Positions 36,903 through 46,810 of a DNA stretch of 64,000 bases are shown here, piece by piece. This DNA comes from Chryseobacterium artocarpi. GTDB taxonomy: Bacteria > Bacteroidota > Bacteroidia > Flavobacteriales > Weeksellaceae. Position numbers and translations under genes: made by a program. Where the stretch lies: positions 682,001 to 746,000 of the forward strand of contig NZ_MAYH01000012.1 in NCBI RefSeq assembly GCF_001684975.1, in the 5' to 3' direction. Position 1 is the first letter of the stretch. Each line of letters starts with the position of its first letter. Under the pieces are notes generated by a model. That model saw only the letters and a list, made by a program, of their open reading frames with translations. It was not told the DNA's origin and did not search any database.

Positions 36903-36936
36903 AACTCCTGTCATCAATATTGGCAGGAGTTTTTTC
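36903..36936 (+). terminator. Terminator of the immunity-like group
   Basis: AACTCCTG and CAGGAGTT form an 8-bp stem with a 13-base loop and six T after it, 14 bases after the SUKH stop. Confidence 0.7.
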
Positions 36937-36971
36937 TTACCTTTAATAGATTAAAGTCATAATCAGAACCC

Positions 36972-37760
36972 ATGAATATTCAGCTTTTTTCAAAAAATGC
37001 CTTGGTGGGAGGCGCTACTCAGGGAATAGGAGCAGGAATCGCGTTTGAACTGGCAAAATGCGGAGCCAATGTTACTTTAATGGCTCGTAACGAAGCAAAA
37101 CTTAAAGATATTGTAGCTTCATTACCTGTTTTACATGAAGAGCAGAAACATCAGTATCTCGTTGTAGATTTTTCTGATTTTGATGCCTTTAAGAAAACGA
37201 TTACAGCATATTTTAATGACCATTCAGTAGATATTCTGGTTAATAATACAAATGGTCCGGAACCTGGGCTTGCAATCGAGAAAAATGTTGAAGATTATCA
37301 GAAAGCCTTTGATCTTCTTTTTAAAACAGTTTGTGAAACTACCTTACTAGCTTTGCCTCATATGATAAAGCAGCAGAATGGTCGTATTATCAATGTTTCC
37401 TCTCTGTCTGTGAAAGAACCGATTGGAAACCTTGCTCTTTCAAATTCTATTCGCTCGGCGGTCATTGCCTGGGCAAAAACCTTATCCAATGAAGTAGCAG
37501 AACATAATATAACTGTGAATAATATTTTAACAGGATATTTTAATACCGCCCGTATTCAAAATCTGATTAGCCACGATGCCGAAAAGATGAATGTTTCCTC
37601 AGAAGAAATCACAAAGAACCGTGAAAATAAAATTCCAATGAAACGTTTCGGAAAACCTGAAGAATATGGTCATTTGGTTGCATTTCTTGCTTCAGAATAT
37701 TCCGCTTATCTTACCGGAGCAAGCATTCCTTTAGACGGAGGATTGAGTAATGTTTATTAA
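36972..37760 (+). CDS. Short-chain dehydrogenase family protein with altered catalytic site
   Basis: 262 residues with a Rossmann start (ALVGGATQGIGAGIA), LVNNTNGPEPG and the NVSSLS segment, and a C-terminal SIPLDGG as in FabG-like SDRs. The catalytic Tyr-x-x-x-Lys is missing: 13 residues after Ser144 the sequence reads SNSIR, so Tyr is Ser157 and Lys is Arg161. A FabG-like SDR subgroup also lacks this pair (my recollection). It may bind NAD(P) without classic reductase activity. Isolated gene between a terminator and a membrane protein. Confidence 0.85.
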   Translation: MNIQLFSKNALVGGATQGIGAGIAFELAKCGANVTLMARNEAKLKDIVASLPVLHEEQKHQYLVVDFSDFDAFKKTITAYFNDHSVDILVNNTNGPEPGLAIEKNVEDYQKAFDLLFKTVCETTLLALPHMIKQQNGRIINVSSLSVKEPIGNLALSNSIRSAVIAWAKTLSNEVAEHNITVNNILTGYFNTARIQNLISHDAEKMNVSSEEITKNRENKIPMKRFGKPEEYGHLVAFLASEYSAYLTGASIPLDGGLSNVY

Positions 37761-37902
37761 AAAATTAAGATGAAAATTGTGATTTTAAATGGTAATTTCG
37801 ATGCTAAATTCTATAACTTTCATCTTTACTAAAAAAAATTATCATTTCATGTAATAGATTCTCTTTTTCAATTGTCTTACTGATATTATTGGAAAATATT
37901 AT

Positions 37903-40900
37903 ATGAAAAATTGGTCTTTTAAACAATGGAACACCGTTCTTGGGTGGTTCCTTTTTGCTATTGCATTCATTACCTATCTCTCAACGATAGAACATTTTCT
38001 GAGTTTTTGGGATTGTGGTGAGTATATTTCTTCAGCCTCCAAACTTGAAGTAACACACGCTCCCGGAGCTGCTTTATTTCAGATTGTAGGGGCGGTAGCC
38101 AGTATATTTGCATTGGGAAACAGCAGCAACTATTCGATAGTGATTAATGCCATGTCTGCTTTGTTCAGTGCACTTACGATTTTGTTTTTATTCTGGACTA
38201 TTACCCATTTGTTCAGAAGGCTTTTAAATAAAAATTCAGAAGAGATTACCAAGCATCAGGAAATCTCAATTCTTTTTGCAGGTGCTATTGGTGCCTTATG
38301 CTTTACATTTTCGGATACCTTTTGGTTTTCTGCGGTAGAAGGAGAAGTGTATTCAATGGCATCTTTGTTTATTGCCCTTTTACTCTGGCTGATTACCAAA
38401 TGGGAAAATGAATATCAGGCTGTAGATAACGAAAGATGGATTATTCTTATATTCTTTATTATAGGGCTTTCAGTAGGAGTGCATATGATGTGTATGCTGA
38501 CAATTCCGGCAATATGTCTGATATATTATGCAAGAAATTACTCATTTACCTGGAAGAATTTTATTGCCGCCAATCTTATAACACTTGGGGTTCTGGCATT
38601 TGTTTTTAAACTTATTTTTCCTCTGATCATGACAATGTTCGGAAAATTGGAAATTTTCTTTGTAAACGGTTTGGGAATGCCTTTCCATTCAGGAACGGTT
38701 GTCGCATTTATTCTAATGGTGATGATTAGTTTCTTTCTCATTAAATATGCCAGAAAAACAAAAAAGAATATTTACCAAACCATTGTTTTATCTGTCGTAT
38801 ATATGATTATTGGCTTTTCCTGCTGGATGGTGATTCCGATCAGAGCAAATGCTAATCCACCAATGAACCTTAATGATCCTGATACTGCTATTGGGATGAA
38901 AGACTATTACAACAGAGAACAGTACGGAGACTGGCCTACGACCTACGGACAAAATTATACGGCTGCTCTTGACAGAAAAGGACTTGAAAAAAATGAAGAC
39001 GGAAGCTATAAGAGGCAAATAACCGGGGAGATATATGAAAAGGATGAAAAAACCAGAACATACAGAAAAACAGGAGAAAGGTTTAATTACGTTTACAATA
39101 AATCTCACATAAGCTTTATGCCCAGAATGTTTAGTGAGGATAAAGACGTAATGGCAAATTATATTTCGATGTATGGTGCCCCGGATTTTACATTCAATTA
39201 TGATAATGAAGATGTAGCTGATAATCCGCAGGCAAAGCAGATTTTTGATGAACTAAGAGCAAAATATGAAGATGATTCCATTACAGTTGACGATTATATG
39301 AAGGTAAAGCCCTACGATCTTATCAACGTACAAAGACCTTCATTTGCACAGAATATGGATTACTTTTTTTCCTTTCAGAATGGGTACTACTTTGTAAGAT
39401 ATCTGATGTGGAACTTTGTAGGAAGACAGAACGATCTTCAGGGACATATGGAAAACACCAATGGAAACTGGATTTCCGGATTTTCTTTTATTGATGATGC
39501 TTTAGTAGGGAATCAGGATCATATGCCGGCAAAATTTAAGAATGAAAGTACGGTGGCATTTTTCTTTTTACCACTTATTTTAGGGCTTATAGGCTTCTTT
39601 TTTCACTTAAACAGAGACTTCGGGAGGTTCTATGCACTCTTATCATTATTTATTGTAACCAGCGTGGGTATCGTTTTCTATACAGGTGTAAAGCCATTTG
39701 AAGTAAGGGAAAGAGATTATGCAATGGTGGGATCATTCTACGCTTTTGCCATTTGGGTCGGATTGGGTTCGGGAAGTATTCTATGGTTTATTCAATCTAA
39801 AATAAAATCCAATATTGCCAATATTGCACTGGGGGGAATTCTGCTGGGAATACCTTTTATGATGGGTTTTCAGAACTATGTTTCACATGACAGAAGCAAA
39901 AAATCCGCAGCTTATGATTCTGCCTATTCATTTCTTGCCTCCTTACCTAAAAACGGGATTATTTTCACTTATGCCGATAATGATACCTATCCGGTTTGGG
40001 GTCTTCAGGAAACTGAAAGATTCAGAGATGATGTGAAAACGGTAAATTTCACCCTGCTTGCTACTCCATGGAATATAGATCAGGTAAAAAGAAAAACGTA
40101 CAATGCGGCGGCAATTCCCGGGGAATTAACCCATGAGGAGTACAGAGATGGAGTAAATGATCAGGTATACGTGATGAAAAAAGAAGACTGGGAAGGAATG
40201 TTTGCCATGCTAAAAGATCAGGGTGCTCCGGATACCGAGTTTCAGGAATTCAAAAAATTCCTTACTCAGGATTCGATGACAGTAAAAGAAGCTCTTCAAT
40301 TTTTAAAATATAAATCTCCGGCTAAAGATGAGCTGTTGAAAATGTATTTTGGCGAAAAAGAATATGAAAAGTATAATATCATTCCGGTACATAAGTTTGT
40401 TCTTCCTGTGAATAAGGAGAATGCCGTGAAATCAGGAATTATTAATCCTTCTGATATTCAGAATACGGTGGATCAGATTACGATTAACTATGAAGCGAAT
40501 ACTCTTTATAAAAGTCATCTTATCATGCTGGATGTACTGGCAAATTTTGATTGGAAGCGCCCGATAAACTTCTCTTCAGCAGGAATCTATGACAGTCAGA
40601 ATTTATTTTACCTTGATGAGTATCTTCAGTTTGACGGATTCAGTTACAGGCTGATTCCTATTCGTACTCCCCAAAGTCCGGATGGTGATAAAGGCAGGGT
40701 AGATGCTATTTCACTTTACAATGTTGTAAAAAACTATAAATGGGGAAATTTTAAGGATTTGAGTATTCATTATGATGAAACCGCAACTTCCAATATCATA
40801 AGCTACAGAATGTCTGTAAGCAGAGCTGTTTCAGCACTTGTTCTCAAAGGAGAAAATGCAAAAGCAAAAGAACTTTTAGATCTTGTTGCAAAAGAAATTC

Positions 40901-41388
40901 CTGCTGAAAAATACAATGATCCCCGTTCTTTAAGTTCTATTGTAACAGGATATATTGTTGCTGGAGAAGAACAAAAAGGGCTTAAGCTTGCGGAAAATTT
41001 AAAGAAAGAAATATTTGAAGAGTATGATTATTACCTTAAGCTTTCCCCGGAATTTCAGGCAACAGCCAGAAGACAGATGAGACCAAAACCCATGGAATAT
41101 GCCCTTGTTGTTGCCGGTGTTACTGATGCTTACAGACTATTAGGACAAAACGATAAGGCAAAAGCTTACCTGTTGAAATCCATAGAGCCGATTGATAAAA
41201 AATTCAAGGTTTTTATGAAAGAACTTCAACAAATGGGCAAAGAAAAAGCGACAAAAGAATCAGAAAAAGTTCAGAGAATCACTCCTTTTTATCAATATCT
41301 ATTTAATGTAATGGAACCTTTTGATTCTGCCTATTCAAAAAAGAAAGAAGAACAGATTACCAGCGCCATTATAAAAGCAGTACAATAA
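37903..41388 (+). CDS. DUF2723 GT-C-like membrane protein
   Basis: 1,161 residues. About ten or more membrane helices in the first 650 residues and a long soluble C-terminus with TPR-like helices (~950-1150). The first loop has FWDCGEYISSASKLEVTHAP with acidic Asp37 and Glu40, the place where GT-C glycosyltransferases keep a catalytic aspartate. DUF2723 proteins are thought to be polyprenyl-linked sugar transferases, possibly in the Bacteroidota O-glycosylation of exported proteins. Substrate unproven. No other glycosylation genes adjoin. Confidence 0.85.
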   Translation: MKNWSFKQWNTVLGWFLFAIAFITYLSTIEHFLSFWDCGEYISSASKLEVTHAPGAALFQIVGAVASIFALGNSSNYSIVINAMSALFSALTILFLFWTITHLFRRLLNKNSEEITKHQEISILFAGAIGALCFTFSDTFWFSAVEGEVYSMASLFIALLLWLITKWENEYQAVDNERWIILIFFIIGLSVGVHMMCMLTIPAICLIYYARNYSFTWKNFIAANLITLGVLAFVFKLIFPLIMTMFGKLEIFFVNGLGMPFHSGTVVAFILMVMISFFLIKYARKTKKNIYQTIVLSVVYMIIGFSCWMVIPIRANANPPMNLNDPDTAIGMKDYYNREQYGDWPTTYGQNYTAALDRKGLEKNEDGSYKRQITGEIYEKDEKTRTYRKTGERFNYVYNKSHISFMPRMFSEDKDVMANYISMYGAPDFTFNYDNEDVADNPQAKQIFDELRAKYEDDSITVDDYMKVKPYDLINVQRPSFAQNMDYFFSFQNGYYFVRYLMWNFVGRQNDLQGHMENTNGNWISGFSFIDDALVGNQDHMPAKFKNESTVAFFFLPLILGLIGFFFHLNRDFGRFYALLSLFIVTSVGIVFYTGVKPFEVRERDYAMVGSFYAFAIWVGLGSGSILWFIQSKIKSNIANIALGGILLGIPFMMGFQNYVSHDRSKKSAAYDSAYSFLASLPKNGIIFTYADNDTYPVWGLQETERFRDDVKTVNFTLLATPWNIDQVKRKTYNAAAIPGELTHEEYRDGVNDQVYVMKKEDWEGMFAMLKDQGAPDTEFQEFKKFLTQDSMTVKEALQFLKYKSPAKDELLKMYFGEKEYEKYNIIPVHKFVLPVNKENAVKSGIINPSDIQNTVDQITINYEANTLYKSHLIMLDVLANFDWKRPINFSSAGIYDSQNLFYLDEYLQFDGFSYRLIPIRTPQSPDGDKGRVDAISLYNVVKNYKWGNFKDLSIHYDETATSNIISYRMSVSRAVSALVLKGENAKAKELLDLVAKEIPAEKYNDPRSLSSIVTGYIVAGEEQKGLKLAENLKKEIFEEYDYYLKLSPEFQATARRQMRPKPMEYALVVAGVTDAYRLLGQNDKAKAYLLKSIEPIDKKFKVFMKELQQMGKEKATKESEKVQRITPFYQYLFNVMEPFDSAYSKKKEEQITSAIIKAVQ

Positions 41389-41607
41389 TTTAAAAAAATA
41401 AGTCATTCAAGCAGATAAGGGAATAAAAAGAGGGTTTTGTTTTATATAGTTTCGTCATAAAATCACATGATTTTACCTCCTTTTATACCTTTCTGCTTAA
41501 TGATTTTTTTAAACATTTACGAACTCGTAAGATTGTTTAAGTTATTAAGATTCACAATCGTCGGCAATTTCATTAAGCATTCATTTAAGGTTATTAAATC
41601 AAAAACA

Positions 41608-41627
41608 TTCGTGAATTCGTGGCAAAA
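41608..41627. repeat. Copy of the dispersed ATTCGTGGCAA motif
   Basis: ATTCGTGAATTCGTGGCAAA lies in the 280-base gap between DUF2723 and the convergent AraC gene. The motif appears reduplicated here. It matches copies at 21821, 26161, 33411, 57061 and, degenerate, 57121. Confidence 0.5.
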
Positions 41628-41669
41628 AATATCCGCAGCAAAAAAACTCACGCACCATAATCTTTCTGA

Positions 41670-42482
41670 TCAAATAGAAGGAGAACGAAACGCCTTACTA
41701 CTTTTCCTTAAATCCGAAGGTCTGGATTGTGTAAACTCATGAAAGGTATCACTAAATGCACTGATCGAACTGTACCCAACATCGTCCGCAATTTCATTAA
41801 TCGCTTTATCAGTATTTAAAAGCAACTCAATAGCTTTGATGATCCTTAACGTTTTCAAATACTGAAGAAACGAAATATTCATATCTGTTTTAAAAAGACG
41901 TGACATAGAACGCTCACTCAACCCGAATCTGGCACTTACATTGGAAAGCGTAAGTTTTTCCCCAATATTCCATTCAAGATAGGAAACAATTTTCATCATC
42001 TGCTTATTATGTGTTGCTGGAAGGATGATCGGTAAAGGCTGTTTATGAGTCTTAGGTAAAATCTTTTTTAAAGCTATAAGAAACTCAAAATTCTCATCTT
42101 TTTCCGTCACATGTTTTTCATCCCACATTTCTGTGTATTTAATCATTTGGATTAAAAGTTCTGATGCCGGATAAATTCCAAGCTTACCATAAAAAGGATC
42201 TGAAATATCATCATAAGCATAAAAATAGAGAGAACGGAGAACAGTAGCTGTATGTCCGATTTCAAGAATATGCTCCATGCCTTGCGGGATCCAGAAAAAA
42301 TGTCTGGCTGGCACTACATAGGTTCGGTTGTCTATTGTAATATAAGCAATACCACCTTCTACATAACTTAACTGCCCCTTTGTATGTTTATGAAAAGGGA
42401 TCAGTTTCTCTGATTTTTCGTGCATAACAAACACACTTTTGTCGTGTTTATCGATATCCGGAAGTGCTGCAATTAACCCCAT
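41670..42482 (-). CDS. AraC-family regulator with cupin N-domain
   Basis: 270 residues from the ATG at 42482, chosen because a TATATTTG -7 box at 42510-42517 would start the transcript near 42503, downstream of an in-frame TTG at 42512. The N-terminal cupin (FHKHTKGQLSYVEGGIAYI, VVPARHFFWIPQGMEHI) is followed by two helix-turn-helix motifs (KLTLSNVSARFGLSERSMSR, AINEIADDVGYSSISAF). It is divergent from the efflux operon and probably controls it, sensing a small hydrophobic or metal ligand. Confidence 0.85.
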   Translation of the reverse strand: MGLIAALPDIDKHDKSVFVMHEKSEKLIPFHKHTKGQLSYVEGGIAYITIDNRTYVVPARHFFWIPQGMEHILEIGHTATVLRSLYFYAYDDISDPFYGKLGIYPASELLIQMIKYTEMWDEKHVTEKDENFEFLIALKKILPKTHKQPLPIILPATHNKQMMKIVSYLEWNIGEKLTLSNVSARFGLSERSMSRLFKTDMNISFLQYLKTLRIIKAIELLLNTDKAINEIADDVGYSSISAFSDTFHEFTQSRPSDLRKSSKAFRSPSI

Positions 42483-42509
42483 AAAAAACTCAGGTAAATA
42501 ATGAAAATG

Positions 42510-42517
42510 CAAATATA
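42510..42517 (-). promoter_or_regulatory. -7 box of the AraC gene
   Basis: TATATTTG on the minus strand, an exact TAnnTTTG, 28 bases before the ATG at 42482. It fixes the likely start codon. Confidence 0.5.
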
Positions 42518-42581
42518 ATCATTTGGCTGGAATCATGTAAAAGTTGACTATTTTAGATAAAAATAATATCAGGATTGAGAA

Positions 42582-42589
42582 TAAATTTG
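42582..42589 (+). promoter_or_regulatory. -7 box of the efflux operon
   Basis: TAAATTTG matches TAnnTTTG; the start would be near 42596, 19 bases before the TolC-like gene. The AraC and efflux promoters are ~70 bases apart, leaving room for one operator. Confidence 0.45.
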
Positions 42590-42614
42590 CAGTGCAATAA
42601 TTCGAAAAATTCAA

Positions 42615-43937
42615 ATGAAAATTTATGTCACCGGACTGCTGATGCTGGGAGCTTCCTACACAATATCAGCCCAGACAGGCAGTCCAAGCAATGATACCAT
42701 CCGAATCTCCCTAAAAGACGCATGGCAAAGAGCTGAAGAAAACAGCCGTCATATTAAGATCAAAACCATCAATGTAGACATCGCAGAAGCCGAAGTAAAA
42801 GACGCGAAAAGAGAACGTCTTCCGGAAATAGAAGTAAAAGGATCTGCAGAAAAAGCGTCCAACATTCCCATCTATGAAAACGGTATCTTTTCAAAACCTA
42901 CCCAACATGAAGTAATTCACACCCTTTACAGAGCGGGAGCAGATTTTTACCTTAATATTTACAACGGAAATAAATTAAATCTTAAGATAAAGGAAAACCA
43001 GACGCTTCAAAAGATAAAAAATATTCAAAAGGAGCAATCCGTTTCTGATATCCATTACAAAACAGCTGCGCTTTATCTTGAATTACAGAAAACTCTAATC
43101 TTCAGAGACCTTATCAAACAGGATATTGAAGATCAAAAGACGCAGCTTAAAGAAATACAGGCTTTATATAAAAATGGAGTAGTACTTAAAAGTGATGTTT
43201 TAAGAATAGATCTTGAGCTTTCCAAACGTAAAATGACTTTGATTACCATTGAAAATGATATTCTTATCGCAACTCAGAAACTGAATATTATTCTTGGTGT
43301 GCCAGATGAGCAAGTGGTAATTCCTGAAACTCCTTTGAGCCAATGGAATGAAAATACAACGTATGCAGAGTATTTGAAACTGGCGCTGGATCACTCTTTC
43401 GATTATCATGTTTCCGAACAGCAAACGGAATTGAGTATAATCAAACTGAAACAGGTAAAAGCCAATGTGCGTCCTAAAGTTGGGATGTACGGAGAATTTT
43501 ATTATGCCAATCCGCAGATATTCCTTTATCCTTATAACCCTTATTGGTACTCTTTGGGAATTGTCGGAATTAAAGCCTCGTTTTCTATTTCTTCTCTCTA
43601 TCACAATACTCAGAAAGTAAAAGCAGCCGCGCTGGAATTTGAAAAAGAAGAAGAAATACACAAAGACACAGAAGATAAGGTGAGACAACAGGTAAAAGAA
43701 GCTTATCTGCGTTATCAGGAAGCTCTTGAGCAGATAAAAGTGGCAGAAACCAATGTTGCCCAGGCAAAAGAAAATGCACGTATCATTAAAAACACTTATT
43801 TCAATCAGACTTCCCTTATAACAGAATTGCTGGATGCTGATATACAGTTTCTTCAGACAAAATTCGAATTGGAGGCAGCAAAGATTATGGCACAAAACAA
43901 TTATTATTTACTACAAAATATCACAGGCGTTTTATAA
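42615..43937 (+). CDS. TolC-family outer-membrane efflux protein
   Basis: 440 residues with a signal peptide (MKIYVTGLLMLGASYTISAQ). Two similar halves of long coiled helices and membrane strands (SLKDAWQRAEENSRHIKI, KTLIFRDLIKQDIEDQKTQL, QEALEQIKVAETNVAQAKEN) typical of outer-membrane efflux proteins. It forms the tunnel of a tripartite pump with the next two genes, the stop lying 4 bases before the adaptor start. Export substrate unknown. Confidence 0.88.
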   Translation: MKIYVTGLLMLGASYTISAQTGSPSNDTIRISLKDAWQRAEENSRHIKIKTINVDIAEAEVKDAKRERLPEIEVKGSAEKASNIPIYENGIFSKPTQHEVIHTLYRAGADFYLNIYNGNKLNLKIKENQTLQKIKNIQKEQSVSDIHYKTAALYLELQKTLIFRDLIKQDIEDQKTQLKEIQALYKNGVVLKSDVLRIDLELSKRKMTLITIENDILIATQKLNIILGVPDEQVVIPETPLSQWNENTTYAEYLKLALDHSFDYHVSEQQTELSIIKLKQVKANVRPKVGMYGEFYYANPQIFLYPYNPYWYSLGIVGIKASFSISSLYHNTQKVKAAALEFEKEEEIHKDTEDKVRQQVKEAYLRYQEALEQIKVAETNVAQAKENARIIKNTYFNQTSLITELLDADIQFLQTKFELEAAKIMAQNNYYLLQNITGVL

Positions 43938-43941
43938 TACA

Positions 43942-45000
43942 ATGAAAAAAAAATATACCCCCACCGACAGGCTGATCACAAAGATCACAGGATGGATTTC
44001 AGTTTTAATCGTTGCCGCACTTGCTGTCTGGGGCGGTTTTACCTTAAAGAATTATTACAGATATGAACAAACCAATGATGCTCAGATACAGGAATACGTA
44101 AATCCGGTGATCTCAAGAGCCGGAGGTTTCATTGTTGCTGTAAAATTTGAGGAAAACCAGGAAGTGAAAAAAGGAGATACCCTTTTACTGATCGATAACC
44201 GTGAATACGTTCTTCAGCAAAAACAAACACAGGCAGCTCTTCAGAAAGCCCGTGCTGAGCTAAAGGTTTTAGAAAGCAATACCGGAACCACAGAAAAAGA
44301 AGCCGCCGCCGCACAGGCACAGGTAGATGCCAATAAAGCAAAAGTATGGAAGCAACAGCTTGATTATAATCGTTATAAGAAGCTTTATGACGAAGAATCT
44401 GCCACAAAACAAAGACTTGAAGATGTAAAAGCAACCTTGGATGTCAATGAAAGTGATTATCAGTCTTCTCAGGATAAATATGCTGCTTCCGTATCAAAAA
44501 TCAATGATATTCAGGCAGAAAAAACAGTTGTACGTGCAGAAGTTGCAAGACTTGAAGCTTTATTAGACCGCCATAAACTGGATGTAAGTTATACCGCTGT
44601 AGTAGCGTCGTACGATGGAAGAATGGGACGAAGAACCGTTGAGGTAGGACAAATGATTGATGCCGGAGAAACCCTCGCCTTTATCGTTAACAATGAAACA
44701 GATAAATGGGTGGTTGCCAATTATAAAGAAACCCAGATCAAAGATATGCATGTGGGAGATCGTGTAAAAATTGTGGCAGATTCCTATCCTGATAGAGAAT
44801 TTCAGGGAACTATCATTTCATTGTCTCCGGCTACAGGTTCCAGTTTCTCACTTTTGCCTCCTGATAACTCTACCGGAAACTACGTGAAAATTGTACAGCG
44901 TATTCCTGTAAGAATCAGAGTAGAAGGAAAAAGAAAAGATATTGACGTTCTGAAAATGGGAATGAACGTAAATGTATACGCCAATAAAAAACACTCCTAA
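43942..45000 (+). CDS. HlyD/EmrA-type membrane-fusion protein
   Basis: 352 residues from the ATG at 43942; an in-frame ATG at 43834 sits inside tolC and is not likely. One N-terminal helix (GWISVLIVAALAVWGGFTL), then the EmrA-type lipoyl/barrel-sandwich halves (VKFEENQEVKKGDTLLLIDN, SYDGRMGRRTVEVGQMIDAG) around a coiled-coil hairpin (~90-200). It bridges the MFS pump and the TolC tunnel. It overlaps the next gene by one base (TAATG). Confidence 0.9.
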   Translation: MKKKYTPTDRLITKITGWISVLIVAALAVWGGFTLKNYYRYEQTNDAQIQEYVNPVISRAGGFIVAVKFEENQEVKKGDTLLLIDNREYVLQQKQTQAALQKARAELKVLESNTGTTEKEAAAAQAQVDANKAKVWKQQLDYNRYKKLYDEESATKQRLEDVKATLDVNESDYQSSQDKYAASVSKINDIQAEKTVVRAEVARLEALLDRHKLDVSYTAVVASYDGRMGRRTVEVGQMIDAGETLAFIVNNETDKWVVANYKETQIKDMHVGDRVKIVADSYPDREFQGTIISLSPATGSSFSLLPPDNSTGNYVKIVQRIPVRIRVEGKRKDIDVLKMGMNVNVYANKKHS

Positions 45001-46592
45001 TGGCTAAAAGACAAATGCCTTACTTCAAAAGATGGGCTCCGGAATGGCTGGTGAAAATTATTCTTTTCTCCATGACACTGCCCGGAATTATCATATTCTT
45101 TCTGCCATTATCCAATGTGAATGCGGCAGCAGGATATTATGGAAGTGAGCCGGCTGACATCCAGTTTTCCGTAGCATTATTTTATGCAGGATATGTGGGG
45201 TTTTACAGTCTGGAAAGAAGGTTTTTCAGCTTTCTTGCCGCAAAAGAATACTTTCTATTATTTACAACATTACAGATCGTAGCGTGTCTGATATGTTATT
45301 TTACCCATGAGATCTACGTCCTCTTTCCGATACGTTTTATTCAGGGAATGTTATTTGCAGGAAACGTCAACCTTTCACTTACTTTGATTTTTACTCGCTT
45401 GAGCAGTGAAAGAGGGCGGGAGATCAGTTTTTCAGTGTTTTTCGGTATTCTTATCTGTGCGTTGCCATTTAATAACCTGATTACTGCAGATCTTATAGAC
45501 TCGTATAATTTTAATATTGTCTATAAAACAGCGATCTTTTCATACTTGCCGGGGCTTATCTTTTTAACATTAGCGATGAGTAATTACAGAACGCATGCAA
45601 GATTTCATTTGTATAAGCTGGATTGGCAAAGTTTTGCAGTATTCAGTACTATTCTTGTGCTTGTAGGATATATTACCATTTTCGGGCAGGAATATTATTG
45701 GCTGGAAGATCCCCGTATTTTGGGAAGTGTGATAGGAATTATTGCATTGGGAGGAATATCAGTATTTCGCCAAAAGTCTATTAAAAGACCTTATATAGAC
45801 CTGCGGGTTTTCAGATACAGAAACTTTAAAATAGGTCTGTTGATTCTCTTTGTCATGTATATATGTCGTTTTGCTTCAGGAATCACCAATGCTTTTTTTG
45901 CGACAGAACTTCATTTGGATCCTTTTTATATTTCCTATATCAATGTTTTTAATCTTTCAGGATTAATTTTGGGAGTTATTATAGCCTGTTGTATGGTTTT
46001 ACAGAAGAAAAAAATACAATATGTATGGGTGCCGGGATTTTTGATGTTGCTTCTGTTCCATACATTGATGTATTATTCCTTTGATGTGCAGGCGAATGAA
46101 TTCAATTATTATATTCCGTTATTCCTTCAGGGATTGGGTGTAGGATTGATTATGGTTCCAACGATTATTTTCATCATATCATCAGTTCCTGCTTCTATAG
46201 GTCCGTCTGCAGCGGCAACAGCACTGGCGATAAGGTATCTGGGATTTTGTGTCAGTATAGCTCTGATCAATTTTTTTGAACTTTATGAGAAAAGTCGTCA
46301 CTACAACGCTTTTCAGGATCATTTAAGTGCAGTAGATCCTTTTGTTAAAGACTTTCTTCATAAGCAGACATCTAAGCTTACAGCGCGTGGAATGTTGGAG
46401 GATCATGCTGTAAAAGCATCAAACAAACTATTAGTAAGCAGAATGAATGTTCAGGATCACGTGCGTTTTGCAATGGATTATTACGAAATAATGGTTTGGC
46501 TTCTCGCAGCTTTCCTTTTATTGATAATCCTTTTGCCCTATCTGAACCGTACAGCATTGTACTTAAAATCCCGCAGCTTGTCACCTGCGTAA
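45000..46592 (+). CDS. EmrB-like MFS transporter
   Basis: 530 residues with about fourteen predicted helices (ILFSMTLPGIIIFFLPLS, LLFTTLQIVACLICYF, VLFPIRFIQGMLFAGNVNLS, and so on). An MFS drug:proton antiporter of the DHA2/EmrB kind by architecture and by its partners HlyD and TolC. The ATG overlaps the HlyD stop. The usual drug motif is weak, so substrate range is open. Confidence 0.8.
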   Translation: MAKRQMPYFKRWAPEWLVKIILFSMTLPGIIIFFLPLSNVNAAAGYYGSEPADIQFSVALFYAGYVGFYSLERRFFSFLAAKEYFLLFTTLQIVACLICYFTHEIYVLFPIRFIQGMLFAGNVNLSLTLIFTRLSSERGREISFSVFFGILICALPFNNLITADLIDSYNFNIVYKTAIFSYLPGLIFLTLAMSNYRTHARFHLYKLDWQSFAVFSTILVLVGYITIFGQEYYWLEDPRILGSVIGIIALGGISVFRQKSIKRPYIDLRVFRYRNFKIGLLILFVMYICRFASGITNAFFATELHLDPFYISYINVFNLSGLILGVIIACCMVLQKKKIQYVWVPGFLMLLLFHTLMYYSFDVQANEFNYYIPLFLQGLGVGLIMVPTIIFIISSVPASIGPSAAATALAIRYLGFCVSIALINFFELYEKSRHYNAFQDHLSAVDPFVKDFLHKQTSKLTARGMLEDHAVKASNKLLVSRMNVQDHVRFAMDYYEIMVWLLAAFLLLIILLPYLNRTALYLKSRSLSPA

Positions 46593-46699
46593 TGAGTTTA
46601 GAATACTTATTTACGGAATTACAAAGACTTACAGAAGTTTTTTCAGTTCCTACACAAACAAAAAGTATAGCTTTATAGCTAATTTTATAGTGAGAGTGG

Positions 46700-46729
46700 A
46701 AAGACTGCCTTTTTAAGGCAGTCTTTTTT
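46700..46729 (+). terminator. Terminator of the efflux operon
   Basis: AAAGACTGCCTT and AAGGCAGTCTTT pair closely, with a T run, about 108 bases after the MFS stop. Confidence 0.8.
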
Positions 46730-46756
46730 ATGTCCGAAACTGTTCGTTTTTTGTCA

Positions 46757-46787
46757 TTGCAGCCATAAGACATTCTAGGTACCTTTG
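46757..46787 (+). promoter_or_regulatory. Promoter of the GlxA-type regulator gene
   Basis: TTG at 46757-46759 and TACCTTTG at 46780-46787, 20 bases apart, match the TTG / TAnnTTTG consensus; the start near 46794 leaves a leader of ~17 bases. Confidence 0.55.
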
Positions 46788-46810
46788 CATTATACCATTG
46801 AGAAACGGAT

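Noticed and set aside
43200..43895. Minus-strand 231-residue frame opposite tolC
   Set aside because: Opposite a firm TolC family gene with no homologue, signal or promoter of its own.
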